Source of the DNA: Diplosphaera chodatii
Taxonomy: Eukaryota > Chlorophyta > Trebouxiophyceae > Prasiolales > Stichococcaceae
Direction of reading: 5' to 3'
Assembly (NCBI GenBank): GCA_032358165.1
Contig: JAALGY010000032.1
Coordinates: 4,092,001-4,156,000 of the forward strand
DNA: 64,000 nt
In this document: positions 9,840-21,800 of the stretch, one piece after another
Numbering within the stretch: position 1 is the stretch's first letter
How the letters are laid out: every line of letters starts with the position of its first letter
Notes under the pieces: model-generated
Told to the model about the DNA's origin: nothing
Databases searched by the model: none
The model's input: only the letters and a program-made list of their open reading frames with translations
Position numbers and translations under genes: made by a program

Positions 9840-12800
9840 TCACTGCTCTGCTGGTGCAGCAACAGCCACAAGGTCGCTCTCCAAGCTGCTGATGTCGCTG
9901 CTGTTCTCACATGCTGCGATGACAAATGCATACTCTTGCGACCGGTCCGCAATGTGTGCCTGCTCGACCCCGGAGTGCCCGCCGGTCTGCCTGGGCAGCA
10001 GGAGCAGTGGTGCCCCCTTGGCATCCCCTGCGCCTACCCCAGAGTGCCCAGCAGTGTCGCCGGCTGGAGGCTGTCGCCCTGCTTCCTGCTGCCTGCCACA
10101 TGACAGCGCGGCCACCCACTTGGCTGGGCCCCAGGCCGGGACCCGACCGTCATCGGCTGCAACTGTGACCAGTACCGCCGGCTGCGGCGGCACCGACCTC
10201 AGAGCTGCCTGGTAGGGGCAGACTGCCGCCATCTGCAGTCGGGCAACCAGCAGCAGTCAGGCAGCCATCGAAGGATGTTCTGTATTACGTCCTTTGCTAC
10301 TGCTCTACATCACCGTACAGCAGGGATGCAATGCCACCCGGACCCAAGCCTGTGCGCGACAGCACAGTATGGTCGCGCAGCCGGTGCGCGACACCGCACC
10401 GCATCAAATGCAGCGGCGTCATGCGCGGCGTCGCCCCACTCCGAGGCCTCGTGCGCCACCAGTGGCGCCTCAGGGTTCAGCGCAGTGGACACCAGGTCCA
10501 CGAAGGGGGCGCGCAGCAGCGCCGCCCCCAGGTCGGAGCCCCGCCTGCAGAGTCATTGCACATGTTGATCGTGCGTGGCTTGTCAAGTGAGAGCACATCA
10601 CCAGCAGCCACAGCAGAAGGGCAGCGGTCCTCCAAGCAAGCAGCGCTGCCCGTACTTGTAGGATGAAGAAGTGGGGCAATGTAGACTCTTCGTGTGCATT
10701 CGACTACGGGGTGTGTACCTGTGCACGAGCGCAGCTGCCAGCAGACCGCCGGCGCTGGTGCCCTCGACCGCAACTCGCCCTGCGCCGCTGACACCTGCAT
10801 GTTGCCCACGTGCCTGAGGAACTCGGCGGAAATTTGAGTGGGGCGCTTGTGACAGCTCAGCCTAGCAGATGCCATCCTATTTCTGGCACAACAGGATGCC
10901 ATGGTAGAACACATGTGGAGGCGAACGTCTGTGGAAACGATTTTGTGTGGAGCACTATACTGACCCGTGGCGATGAGGTGGTCAAGGCAAGCCTCCAGGT
11001 CGTCGACCGACCTGTGCTTGAGCAGGCCGCGCCCGCCGGCATGCCACCTGAGCACAAATGCGCAGCCGAGGTCACCAAACCATCCATGGCTGCTGCTGTA
11101 GCTGTCCATCATAGACCGCTGCTCATGCGGCAGAGGTCCAGGGGCACGAACTGATGGACCACTGCCGCCAGGCAGTGCAGCAAGCGAGCTGCTCCGTACC
11201 TGCGGCCAAGCTCGCCGCCGCCGCGCACGTGCGCAAAGGCCAGCACCCAGCCCCGCGCCAGCAGGGGCAGCCGGCTGACCTGCTCATGTGCAGATGCGCC
11301 TCGGCTGCTCAGTAACTGCACGCCTCAGCTGCTGTGCAATCCACTCCACGGCAAACCCATCCTGGTTGTCATTAGATTCATCATGTGACAAACCAACTGA
11401 CCTCAAAGTCTGGATCCAGGCATTCGCCATAGGCGCCATATGCCACCAGTAGCGCGGGAGCTGGACCGTCCAGCTGTAAGCCCTCGCGGTGGACCAGTGT
11501 CAGCGGCACCTGCAGCTCAAGAAACCCCCGCTGCTATGTACGCTGCCCGATTGTCAACATGCCAGGTCGTCAGTAAGCGTGCCAGCAGCTATTGCGAGCC
11601 GCTACATTCCCAAGAGCGTTGGGCCCTAAACCCGGCTGGTAAAGGCTTGAGCAAGCTCAGGACGACTTTCCACACAAGCTCTGCAGGGAAGTCGTTCTGA
11701 CGGGACTCACCTGTGTGCCATCGGCTGATCTGGCGTGCAGGCGCCTGGAGGCGTACTCCGCTGGGTCGTGCTGGCTGTCGGGCGGCAGGGCCTCTCGGTG
11801 CACCAGGTGCCCCGCGCCGTCCTCGAGACTGCAAACAGCATCACCTACGACTGGGCGCGGGTGATCCAGATGATGGGAATGCAAGGGCGTGGCACCCCGC
11901 TCACAGCAATTCCTCCATGCTGAGCAGTCCTGAGTCGTGGCTTCCGCCAGCACGACAGATTCCCTGCACATTGGGCGGAGACACCAAGCCACAGCTGCCG
12001 CACCCGAAGTCGACATGATGGTCTGGGTCGGCTGGGGAGGAGAGGCGCAGCCGCAGCGTGGCCGCTGCGTGATCCGCATTCAGCCCCGGCTGCACCGAGG
12101 TTGCCCAGCCCGGCAGCTGCACACGCAGCAGGCCTGCAGGCTCCAGGGGACAGCGGTGAGGACTGGTCGCGCTGCCCTGTAGCAGCCGGGGTCTGGCCTG
12201 GCGGGTGGTGCTTGCCCATGCTGCAGGCGCTCACTGCCTGCATTCACCCCATGGCAGCAGCGTCTGCACAGCCAGGAGAGAGCTGCTGCGTGGGAGCAAG
12301 CCTGCAGCTCCCCGTGGCTACAACACAGCGGGCTCGCACCCTGGTGCATTTGTGGCAGGCCAGCAGCCCACCTGGTGTGGCGTCCTGGCCTGTCGTCACA
12401 TGGCCAATGTCTGCCTCGCACATATAGCCCTCTGGGCTGCGCATTGGCATCGCCTGTGCACCAGCTGGCGCACTGCTGGCACTGTTGCCATCAAACTCTT
12501 CATCCACATCTGCTTCGTCGACTGCGGTCAGTGCAATGTGACGAGTGAACGTGGTTGCAGGACGACACACAGCAGTCAAAACAGCAGGTTGGAGGCAGCT
12601 GCTGCAATGTCACGACGCTCAGCATTGTGAAGACAACGATCGACTGGTGGTAAATCGCAACGGACATTGCCTGGAACCTCACCTTTGGTATCGAACCGCA
12701 GCACTGACACACCAGGCCGCCCATCCCGCCGCTCATACAGCACAATGCTGCCCGCAAAGACATCCACGTCAGTGATGGCAACATCTGCCGCCGGCTCGTG

Positions 12801-15187
12801 CAGCAGTTGCCAGGAGCTGCGAGCAGGTAGCTTATGGGTCGTGACGTGTCTGTGGACGACAGGTGCCAGGGAGACGGAACAACAGCTGCTGGGGAAGATG
12901 ACTGTCCCCCTGCGCAATACTTTGTGGATGCTGCCATTTTGTCAGGCAAGTGGCCTGCTTCGACATCAATCACAGCTGGTGGTTGGCTTCGAAAACGCAC
13001 CTGGATAGTGCGCCGGCTGCTGCCGTCATGAGCCGCATCTCCCCATTAGTGCTGCCATGGTTGGTCAGCAGCACCAGGCTCCGGTCGTCTGGTATGCTGC
13101 CACCGCTGTCGCCCACATCTGCACCGCTACCTGCACAAGCGCTGCCGCTGCCGCTGCTGCTGCTGCCCCTGGCCATGCCGGCTGCAGGGCCACTGCTGAC
13201 GCTACCATGTGGTGCCTGGGTGCCTGACAGGGCGGCGCAGTGCTCCACAAAGTATTCGACGCCCTCGCGGCGGGGCGCCACGCACAGCGGCGGGGCTGTG
13301 GGGTTCCCAGGGTCCATGAGGTGCACCTGGCAGAGTACAGTCGACTGCATAGGTAATGTGAACATGGACCTACCTGGCCCACGACCCAGTGGCGGGTGCA
13401 GTCACAGGTGTGCTGACAGCGTGTGAACCCTGTAGCCGACACATTGTGGCCGATGTACGCAACCGCTGGCCGGTCACACCAGGCGATGAGGGGTGCCAAA
13501 GCACCTCAGAAGACGTCTTCGAGTTGCTGTTGATCGTGAGGAGGGCGCCGTCCTTGGTGCGGCCCAGGTGCAGGAAGCAGGAAGGATCTGCCTCCTCCAG
13601 CAGCACCTCGTCCACCCCGCTGCCTGCTCCCGTCAGCTGTCGCCTCACCACCTGCAAACAAAGCATGGAGCGCAAAGAAGGTTAGTGGTCACACACTTAC
13701 CCTTGTCCTCCAGTAAGGTTAGTACTACACAACTATCGTGAGATGCAAATTCAAGCCTTTCGCATGGCGCAGCCCACCGGCTATCCCTATCACCGGTACA
13801 TGGGCGCGGTCGTTACATGAGCGCGGCCGTTCCACGCTGCAAACTTGCACCTGGTGTAGCCGACCGCTGGCATCTGGCCTCGTGAACAGGATGTGCTCCT
13901 CGCTGAGCCACTCCAGGGTGCCCACATCCTCGATCTCCGCCAGGTCCCACACAATTGCGCAGCCGATGGGCAGCTCCCGCACGTATGCCCTGAGCGCCTC
14001 GCTGCCTGGGTCGGTCAGGACTGTGAAGGCGATGCGCCCGCCGCTGGGGGACAGCTTGACCTGCGGGCTATACAGCGGCGAGGTGTCGGCAAAGCGCAGA
14101 ATCCCCAAATGGCGCCCTACCTGGGCGGTCTGTTGGGGAGGTGCTGTCCAACCAGCCTACAACAGGATGCACAGTTTGTAAAGTACAAGATATGGCCTGC
14201 ACTTGGATCAGCATGCAGTACAAAGCATTCCTGAACCCCAGAGGTCACCGTGCCCAGGTCACCGTCATCGAACGCCGCGTCCTCGTTGGCATCCAGCAGC
14301 ACCCTCGGCTGCCCGTCCGGCAGCCGGCGCCGCATCAGCTGGGGCCGCGGCGCCTCCGCCGACTGCTCTGTCCAGTACTCGTGGCCTCCCAGGCACTCTG
14401 GCGGCGAGCTCTGCAACGTGCAGGGCGGTCAACCTTTAAGACCACACCCGCTGACATAGGCTACATGTAGCTGGTCTGTGCATTCCTGCGCTCCTCAACC
14501 CTTGTCCGCGAGCTGAGCTGTGCACATTGGGAGGACTTCCTGGACACACAGGCCCATAGCGAGTGCAACTTAGCAGACTGGTCTCTGCTTGAACCCTGAA
14601 GATACCTGCTTCATCGGCAGGCTGCCCATCATCTCCCGCAGCAGCTGCCGCCGCAGTGGCGCCAAAGGCTGCAGGGCCGCCTCCGCCCGTCGCGCTTCGG
14701 CTGCGAGGTGCGCCTCAAACTGCATGCCGCCCCTCTCCATCCAGCTGCGCGCCCATCAAGCGACACGGTTGAGATGCCAGCATCTGCGTATGAGTCACTA
14801 CCGGCGCCACTCCTTGCGAGCCCAGGGTTGCACTGTCGTATGCTAGGCTTACGCATTGACGGAGCGTGAGCATCTGACCAATATCTTCATCTGACGTCTT
14901 CACCTGTAGGGGTCGTGCCAGGTGCGCCCATGTGCACCTCGCTGCTCTGGTCGCTGCGGCACCTCATACTCATACCCAGCCGGATGCTGCACAGCTGTGC
15001 CACTGCTGGTGTAACAGCGGATGTCTGACGGCGGGGAACAGTGATCAGCAACGCTGGCGGTGAGCTCCCGCAGGTTTTGCGCTGCAAGAGTGGCCCAAAA
15101 TCCACTTAGGGTGGCGCACAGCTGAAGATGCAGCTGGTGCGGCGGTGTGGCGGCAGTGCGTGCGGCACGGATGCATGCGGGAAACAT
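9840..15187 (-). CDS. S9 family serine peptidase, oligopeptidase B-like
   Basis: Serine oligopeptidase of the prolyl-oligopeptidase fold: a seven-bladed propeller plus an alpha/beta-hydrolase domain. Oligopeptidase B cuts short peptides after basic residues (family knowledge). Sixteen exons: 14904-15187, 14606-14744, 14249-14410, 13851-14120, 13505-13651, 13001-13326, 12683-12816, 12340-12521, 12004-12116, 11711-11828, 11402-11509, 11200-11279, 10965-11047, 10719-10794, 10400-10544, 9840-10232. About 919 residues. Landmarks: HGRTWHDPYSW, SGGRIAFTVL, APRREGVEYFVEH, DVDVFAGSIVLYE, AFAHVRGGGELGRR. The nucleophile Ser is near residue 729 (EGTSAGGLL), Asp near 817 (DDGRVP) and His near 875 (TGGHSGVEQ). 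It is longer than bacterial OPB (about 700) because of an N-terminal extension, possibly a targeting peptide, and Gly/Ser-rich insertions. The 3' limit of the exon at 12340-12521 is the least certain boundary. Confidence 0.9.
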
Positions 15188-15659
15188 CGCCAACGTAAAA
15201 TGTCAGAGGAGCTACTATTATAAGCATCAGCAAGCAGCGTATGGGCGACCTCGACCGTGCGCTAAGCCTGCAAAGCGTGACCATGTGCAGATGTGCAGCA
15301 GCTGCACTTTCCGTCGCCAAGTGCACTGCCAACCTTGCAGCCGCACAGGCCGGCTTGGGCGTGTAATTCCCAGACAGAGGAGAAGGCGTACACACGTTGT
15401 CAATACATCAACTGCAGCGTTTTGTACGGGCAGCAGGGTACTGGTCATGATGATGAGCAACAGTCCTACAGGATTTGCAAGGTCCATCGCCGTTGGCCGT
15501 CCCAACTTCCTCGCGATACCTCCTCGCGATACTTTGAAGGAGGACCACGGGAGTCTGGTGGCCAGACGTGCTCATGAGGAGATTGATCAAAGCTGAAAGT
15601 TATCAGCTAGCGCCATGTGATATGCAAGCTGCGCCAGGTGCCAGCGTACATGAGGGAGC
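15188..15659. promoter_or_regulatory. putative shared promoter region (oligopeptidase / plastid-type protein copy A)
   Basis: Only 472 bp separate two divergent starts, so this stretch probably carries both promoters. I see no clear TATA box or known operator. Confidence 0.35.
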
Positions 15660-16968
15660 ATGTGCATTCGCGGCATTGGCAACGGCAAGTGCACGCCAGC
15701 TCCAACATCGCGTCGAACGGGAAGCAGGTTTCAGGCACATCGCCGCAGGCCCACCTTGCACTCTTGGCCGCAAGATCTAGTTCAGCGGCAGCCCACTTGC
15801 CGACGATGCAATTGCAGTGGTGGGGACAGCTCAGACGGAATCCATACGAGTGAAGGTTGGATCGCAGCTCGCCGTGAGCGAAAGGACTGGACGCTTGGTC
15901 CGCGGCTGGATCTTTCACACGAGGCCGCCGTGCAGATGCAGCTCCAGGTGCCGTCACCACATTCGTGAAGATCTAATCTGCTGCAGGCTGTTCAGCTGAG
16001 GTATTCCCACAATGGCATGCGTATGTGCTGCCTCGGCATGGGCGGAGTGCGCGTCATCGCACGCGGTCTCGCCATCATGGGACCACCAAGCAATGTTCCG
16101 ATAGATGGTGGATGCCGTGCAGATGCTGTGCAGGCACTGCGCGAGAACAACGTGCCCTGGGTTGACCACGGCGTAGAGGTGCTGTACCGCTTCGCAGCAT
16201 TTGACCCCTTCCAGCGGTCACACTACTTTGGGTGCGCAACACGCTGACAGCTTCCCACTGATGCAGGATCTGCACATAGCAATCATGGCTGCTTCGGCAT
16301 AGGCATAGCAACTCTGCAGCACACTCATTCTGGCAGTGCACGGCGAGATGCTCCTGTCAATCTACTAAACAACTCACCTTGCATCCTCTGGTCGATGGTG
16401 GCAGGCGGAGTTGGGATCTGGGCCAGTTCGAGCGCTTCAGGCGGCTGGCACGCGACAGCCCTACGACGTCCTGCTGCAGCACATCGAGCACCGCGTAACC
16501 AGCTCATTGCAGGTCAGCGTGTGCTCATCAACGGCCATCTAGGTCTTTCGGATCTGCAGGCACCGCAGCGTCAGACTTCGGCAAGGCACGTAAACTACCT
16601 GTAGGTGTCTACCAGCGGGTCTGATGTCCGCAGGTGTCGGACACCCAGTGGACGCAGCGAGTGTGGGTGCTGGGCTTTGCTGCCAAGCAGTCAGCAGTGT
16701 TTGACTTCCACATGGTGTGCAGTGTGCACCGGCACTGACGACTTTGCTGGACACTGGATGCACTGCAAGGCGGTGGATGCAACCCGTGCAGCTGTTGTCA
16801 TGAAGCGCAAACCCTCAAAGCACGTACACAGCAGTGTGCGTGGACCGTTCATCAGTGCTATCGCAGGTGAGACGGTGTGGAGGGCGGCATGATGGCTACT
16901 GGTTCACGGACCGGCTTCTGTGCGATGGCGTGCAAGCCATCAACGCTAGCAAACTGCCAGACGGATGA
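15660..16968 (+). pseudogene. plant-type plastid conserved protein (DUF4864-like), copy A, with a one-base frameshift
   Basis: Five exons: 15660-15947, 16134-16231, 16405-16512, 16634-16714, 16867-16968. Conserved blocks are EAAVQMQLQ, ALRENNVPWVDHG, VEVLYRFAAFDPFQRS, DLGQFERFRRLARDS, PYDVLLQHIEHRVTSSLQ, DTQWTQRVWVLGF and GGRHDGYWFTDRLL. These match a conserved plant/algal plastid protein of unknown function; the DUF4864 label is from memory. The N-terminus is Arg/Ser/Thr-rich, like a transit peptide. Exon 3 is 108 nt, whereas its paralog's is 109 nt. One base is missing near 16458-16463, between the codons for RDS and PYDV, so strict reading hits a stop near 16496. Splice sites and the rest of the frame are intact. 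It is either a very young pseudogene or a gene carrying a sequencing error. Confidence 0.7.
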
Positions 16969-17513
16969 CACCTTTTGACTGCCCTGCAGCACGACTTGGG
17001 AGAACAGGCAATCAGAAGAGATGCTGAAGACAGCATAAAAGCGGCAGAGAGACAATTTGTATCTATGTACAATACATTCAGCAGTTCATTGCTTCGAGCC
17101 TGTTAGCTCTGCAGAGGGTGGTCTGCATACAGTCTATGGTGCTATGGCTAAAGCAGCAGAGCACTACAGTGGCTGCTACCAGCATCAACGTTGAGTTAAC
17201 TATCCAATTGTTGCACGTACACCACCTGCTTTGCTTGAGACTCATGGTTGACTTCAGCGCACGACCTTTTACCCATTTGCTACAGCAAATTGCAGGTGAT
17301 TCATGTAGATGCACCCTAATTTCATCTGGCATCCTCTGCTTCACCGTGGTTAGTTATAACTAACCAGTAATTACTGGTGCGACCATGTTATCAGTGCACA
17401 CGCAGGTCGACAATGGTAGCCTCTGCTAGAACTGCAGCACACGGCAGCATCAACTGCTGCTGGTAGCAGCACTTCGTCTTGCATGACGACTATACATGCA
17501 TGCTGCGCCAGCA
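16969..17513. other. convergent intergenic region with paired palindromes
   Basis: Lies between the 3' ends of copy A (+) and the 104-aa gene (-). No coding signal; contains the palindromes at 17348-17378. Confidence 0.5.
17348..17378. repeat. two abutting perfect palindromes
   Basis: An 18-nt perfect palindrome (GGTTAGTTATAACTAACC, 17348-17365) overlaps by 3 nt a 16-nt perfect palindrome (ACCAGTAATTACTGGT, 17363-17378). Both are AT-rich against a GC-rich background and sit between convergent 3' ends. Confidence 0.8.
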
Positions 17514-17946
17514 TCATGGTGGCCCTTGTGACTCAATCAATGATCTGCACGCAGTCAACAAGGTCGCACAGTCGCAGCCGGCTCCCGGCCTTGAAGGATG
17601 TTTGAGCAGACCATTCTTATCCAGCCATATGTACAGGGCGAAGACGGCCAGCACCCCGACCGTGGAGGTTGCAAAAGTGTAGATGAACTTCTGCAACCAT
17701 AGCCGCACAGGCTGCTGTCAGCAGTGCTTGCGCCATTGCATGTTGGAACAGAGGTCAAAGGCCAGCCACTGCAGCATTCACGCCAGGGATCAACGTTCCG
17801 TAGCCCACCCAGATGTTCTTTCCTAGCACGTATACGAATGATTGTGGGGGCCGCTCTCTTTGATAACTGATGCCATAGCGAGGCGGCCTCTGCTTCTCGG
17901 CCGACGTGGGGACCCTATACAGGACATCATCGTCCACGTATGCCAT
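17514..17946 (-). CDS. 104-aa single-TM protein, unknown function
   Basis: Two exons on the minus strand: 17809-17946 (46 residues) and 17514-17690 (58 residues), joined in phase by a GT-AG intron. The N-terminal half is polar and basic (MAYVDDDVLYRVPTSAEKQR, then GISYQRERPPQSF). A single hydrophobic helix follows, containing ATSTVGVLAVFALYIW, then a short soluble tail with two close Cys (GAGCDC). No signal peptide is evident. The size and layout resemble accessory subunits of organellar membrane complexes, but I recognise no specific family. An in-frame alternative without the intron ends soon after PGVNAAVAG and lacks the TM helix. Confidence 0.55.
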
Positions 17947-18873
17947 ACATATGGGGACAGTAGTTTGCGACAATCACAACTCGGTTGGATGCACGCATAA
18001 CAAATGTAGAGCATCAGGTATATATGCGCAACACCCATCCATGCATGGCAGACACAATCAGCAGGCATCGTTCGTGCGAGAGCCGAGCGAGCCGGTCAGA
18101 GTAAACATGAACAGCATATTTGTGAGCACCTGGGCTTTGCCGTCTCAGCATTCTGATCGTCACTCCGTTGTTTCGCCGTAGTGTACCGCACCCGCCGGCA
18201 ACGCAGTCTGGCCAGTCGGTTTGCAGGCCTTGGCGCTGGCCCAGAAAAAGGTTGTCTGGACAGCGCAGGATATACTGCAACAACCTTCTGCTGCGTAGGT
18301 GCCCTTCTGTGCTTGGAAGCCATGCATGTCCTTGAGTACCTGTTGCTTAGTATGGATACAGCCTCTGCCATGGTGTGACTGCCTGCTTTGCAGTAAGTCG
18401 ATGGACATACGCGCTGAGGAACATCGATGCGGATGCTCTTTTGACCACATGCTGCCTAGACCTTGCTGCTATGTACACTGCAATTTGTACCAGCAGAGGG
18501 TTTTGCTGGCTTTCGTGGAGTCGGACGGTCGGTCAGCCGCTGCACTTCCATCGTTATATGTGCCCGGCATGGCACAGCCGCCATGCCGGGCTGTAACAGC
18601 TCTGGTGCTTGCCAACGCTGCAACGCACAAGGCTTGATAAGAGTTTGCATTTTGGTCAAAGGCCATTCGCTAGCAGACTGAGGGGTGCAGGCTTGCTATC
18701 TCTGGATCGAATACATGCTGTCACATTGCTGGTGATCGATGCTGCTTGATGTATATTATGCTTGAATGTCAGCGCTGATTGCTGCACATTTCATTGCCCA
18801 CAAGGCGCGCGTCGGCATCTGAGGGCGGCGTTGTGGGGTGCAGCAGCACTTTGACAGTCCTTACACAGCTTCA
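17947..18873. promoter_or_regulatory. putative divergent promoter region (104-aa gene / ACCase)
   Basis: About 930 bp between divergent starts; it should hold the ACCase promoter and 5' UTR. No coding exon or known regulatory motif recognised. Confidence 0.35.
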
Positions 18874-21800
18874 ATGGCTTCTAGCGATCACACAAGAGCT
18901 CCTTCTGTGATTGATGGGGCCGCCAAGGCATCGGCGTCCAATGGGCTGTCGAGCAATGGGGATGGCTCAGATATGGCGGACATCCTGCGGGCACGGTCTC
19001 TGGCCAAAATGCGGAACCAGAGCAACGGCGACATTGCAGGGTGGGTGTGCAGTGCAGCGTCAAGCCAAAGCTGTAGCCTTGAAATGTTGATCTGTCATGC
19101 GGCACTGCTCACTGGGCACCACTTGGCGGGCATTGCACACAGTGATCAGCTGCGGGGCAGCAGCCACTCTTGCAGTCATGACACTGGCGCGTACCACACG
19201 TATTGCAAGCGTGATCGCTCCGACGCCAGCAGCACCTTGGTATCAGTGCGCACCTTTGATCCGCATGCACTGCGCCGCAGCAGCATCTGCATGGTCTGGC
19301 ATGAGCGTGTCCGTACACATATTTCACGGTTACTCAGGACGATGTTTCACCTGTTGGTGGACCAAGTAAAGCAAGAGTCACTCGGTGCAGCAGCAGCACA
19401 GGTTTTGCTGCCAGGCGCATTGTCGCGCTGCTGGACCGTGCACCAGCCTGCACATGAGGCATCAGTGTACGTGGCAACCAACCAGCTTCAGGCGCATCTG
19501 CTTGCATGCAGGGCGCAGCGGCAGGGCGTGCCGCGGCGGGTGCCCAGCCTCACCACCCTGCTGGACGCCTTTGTGGGCGACATGGGCGGGGACCGCGCCA
19601 TCCACAGGTGCAGCACGGCAGGCTGCAGTTGCCGGCAAAAGCACACAACCCAACAGTGTGCACTGCCTGCGCAGGGTCTCAGGCCAGCTGCCATCGACAT
19701 GCTGAGCTGCATGCAGACTCTGCCGCAGATGCAGAACCGGCTGAACGGTCACGAGCAGCCGCGTGTCTGCACGCAGCTTCGGACAGCCGCCGCACACCAT
19801 CGCAGATGTGCATGCGCAGCGTTGGGTGCCCGGTGAGGTGGGTGTTACAGCTGCTGGTGCTGCTGTGCAGCATCCTGGTGGCGAACAACGGCATCGGCGC
19901 GGTGAAGTTCATGCGGTCGGTGCGCTCGTGGGCATACAAGGCCTTCGGCTCTGAGCGCGCGCTGACGCTGGTGGCCATGGCCACGCCAGAAGACATGCGC
20001 ATGGTGAGCGGGCTGAGGGATACAGTGTTGTTGAGGCGTTGGGTCTGGTGCATGCATGCTGGGAAGTGGACACTGCTGGAAGCGGCTGGCGAGTCTGGCG
20101 AGGGCAGTCTTGCACGGGGACAGGGTGCACGCTGCGCTCTCCTCAGATGGTGCAGTCAGCACCAAGACACAGACCACTGGGTACTGTGACGCCGCTGCAT
20201 CATGATCAGCCGCTGTGCAATACCACACTCTTGTGGTCTAAGCAGTAGTATTAAACCAGGGTTGTCAACTCAACATTGGCAGGGTTGTCAGCTGCTCACG
20301 CCTGCTGGTGCAGGACGCGGAGCACATCCGGCTGGCGGACCAGTTTGTGGAGGTGCCGGGCGGCGCAAACGCCAACAACTACGCCAATGTGCGGCTCATC
20401 GTCCAGGTCGCAGAGCGGGCGGGCGTCGATGCAGTCTGGCCCGGCTGGTAGGCGTCTCACGACACATTAGCAACTCAAATGCCAGTCAAGCTCCTTTGCC
20501 CAGGGTCAGTGGTGAAGCACAGGCGAGGCGGGGTGTGGGACACGTTATTGCTGCTGCCATAGCGCTGGCTGACAGTTGCTTTCTCCTGCGGCATCTGCAC
20601 AGTGGTGTCATGCTCAAACTGCAGTCCATTGCTTACTGTGCTGCCAAGTTGCATACACACCTGCGCCCTGCACACATTGCAGCAAGGTCTTGGCACATGG
20701 TGTGGTCATACCGCACTCATTCGCCAAACCACAGGCATGCGTGCAGGAGCTGCATCTCCCTGGATCAATATCTGCCGCTGCTGCAATTAGGACCACGGAA
20801 GAAAGCTGGCCATTTGCTGCACAGCTGCATCACGGAATCTTGACTGCACAGACTAGCCCTCTCGGCCCTCAAATCAGACAGATGGCTTGTATGCTTACAC
20901 AACAGAGGGGAGTGCTGGCATGCAGGGGCCATGCATCGGAGAACCCTGAGCTGCCGACTGCACTTGCAGCGACGCCCAACAAGATCCGCTTCCTTGGACC
21001 ACCTGCTGCTGCCATGGCGGCACTTGGCGACAAGGTATGGTCAATGTGCATAATCTTAAGGGCAGGGCACATGTATGGCAAGCAGGACACAGGCTGCACT
21101 GCCAGCAAGCTGGCTCAGCTCCTGGCAGCACGGCATCCTCTTTGTGAATGTTGTGAGTGGCAACAGACAGGCAATGCTTACCGTGCTTCGTGCAGGTGGG
21201 CTCGACGATCATTGCGCAGGCAGCGGGCGTGCCGACACTGCCGTGGAGCGGCTCTGGCATTGCAATCGACTATACTACCTGCAACGGCATCATCCCGGTG
21301 AGCTGAAGCTCCGCTCTGCATAGTACAGGCATATGAGCGCATGCTGGGTTGCTTTGGTACTGGGCACAGCAGGTGTGTTACTGACTCTGTTGTATGTGAG
21401 TGCTGCAGGAAGACCTGTATCAGCAGGCCTGTGTGCACAGCCTGGACGAGGCCCTGGAGCGATGCGCACGCATCGGCTACCCCATCATGCTGAAGGCCTC
21501 CTGGGGCGGCGGCGGCAAGGGCATCCGCAAGGTGCGCTGTACTTGTCATTGATGCAGCGTGCATGTCTTGGTGCTGTCTCACCTTACGATATATACTGCA
21601 TGCCCCTAGTGGACCGCCTGGTCGGGCCTGTGTCACAGAAATGTCGAGGCAGCAGGGCCGGCGGACTGAGGGGTCCATAGTGGCATCTGCACATGAGCAT
21701 GATGCATACCGTGTCATTGTGTGTGCAGGTCATGAACGAGCAGGATGTGCGGGCGATGTTCGGGCAGGTGCAGGGCGAGGTGCCCGGCAGCCCGGTGTTC

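Noticed and set aside
11889..12122. Minus-strand frames that could be a separate gene
   Set aside because: They are part of the oligopeptidase exon at 12004-12116 and its intron read-through.
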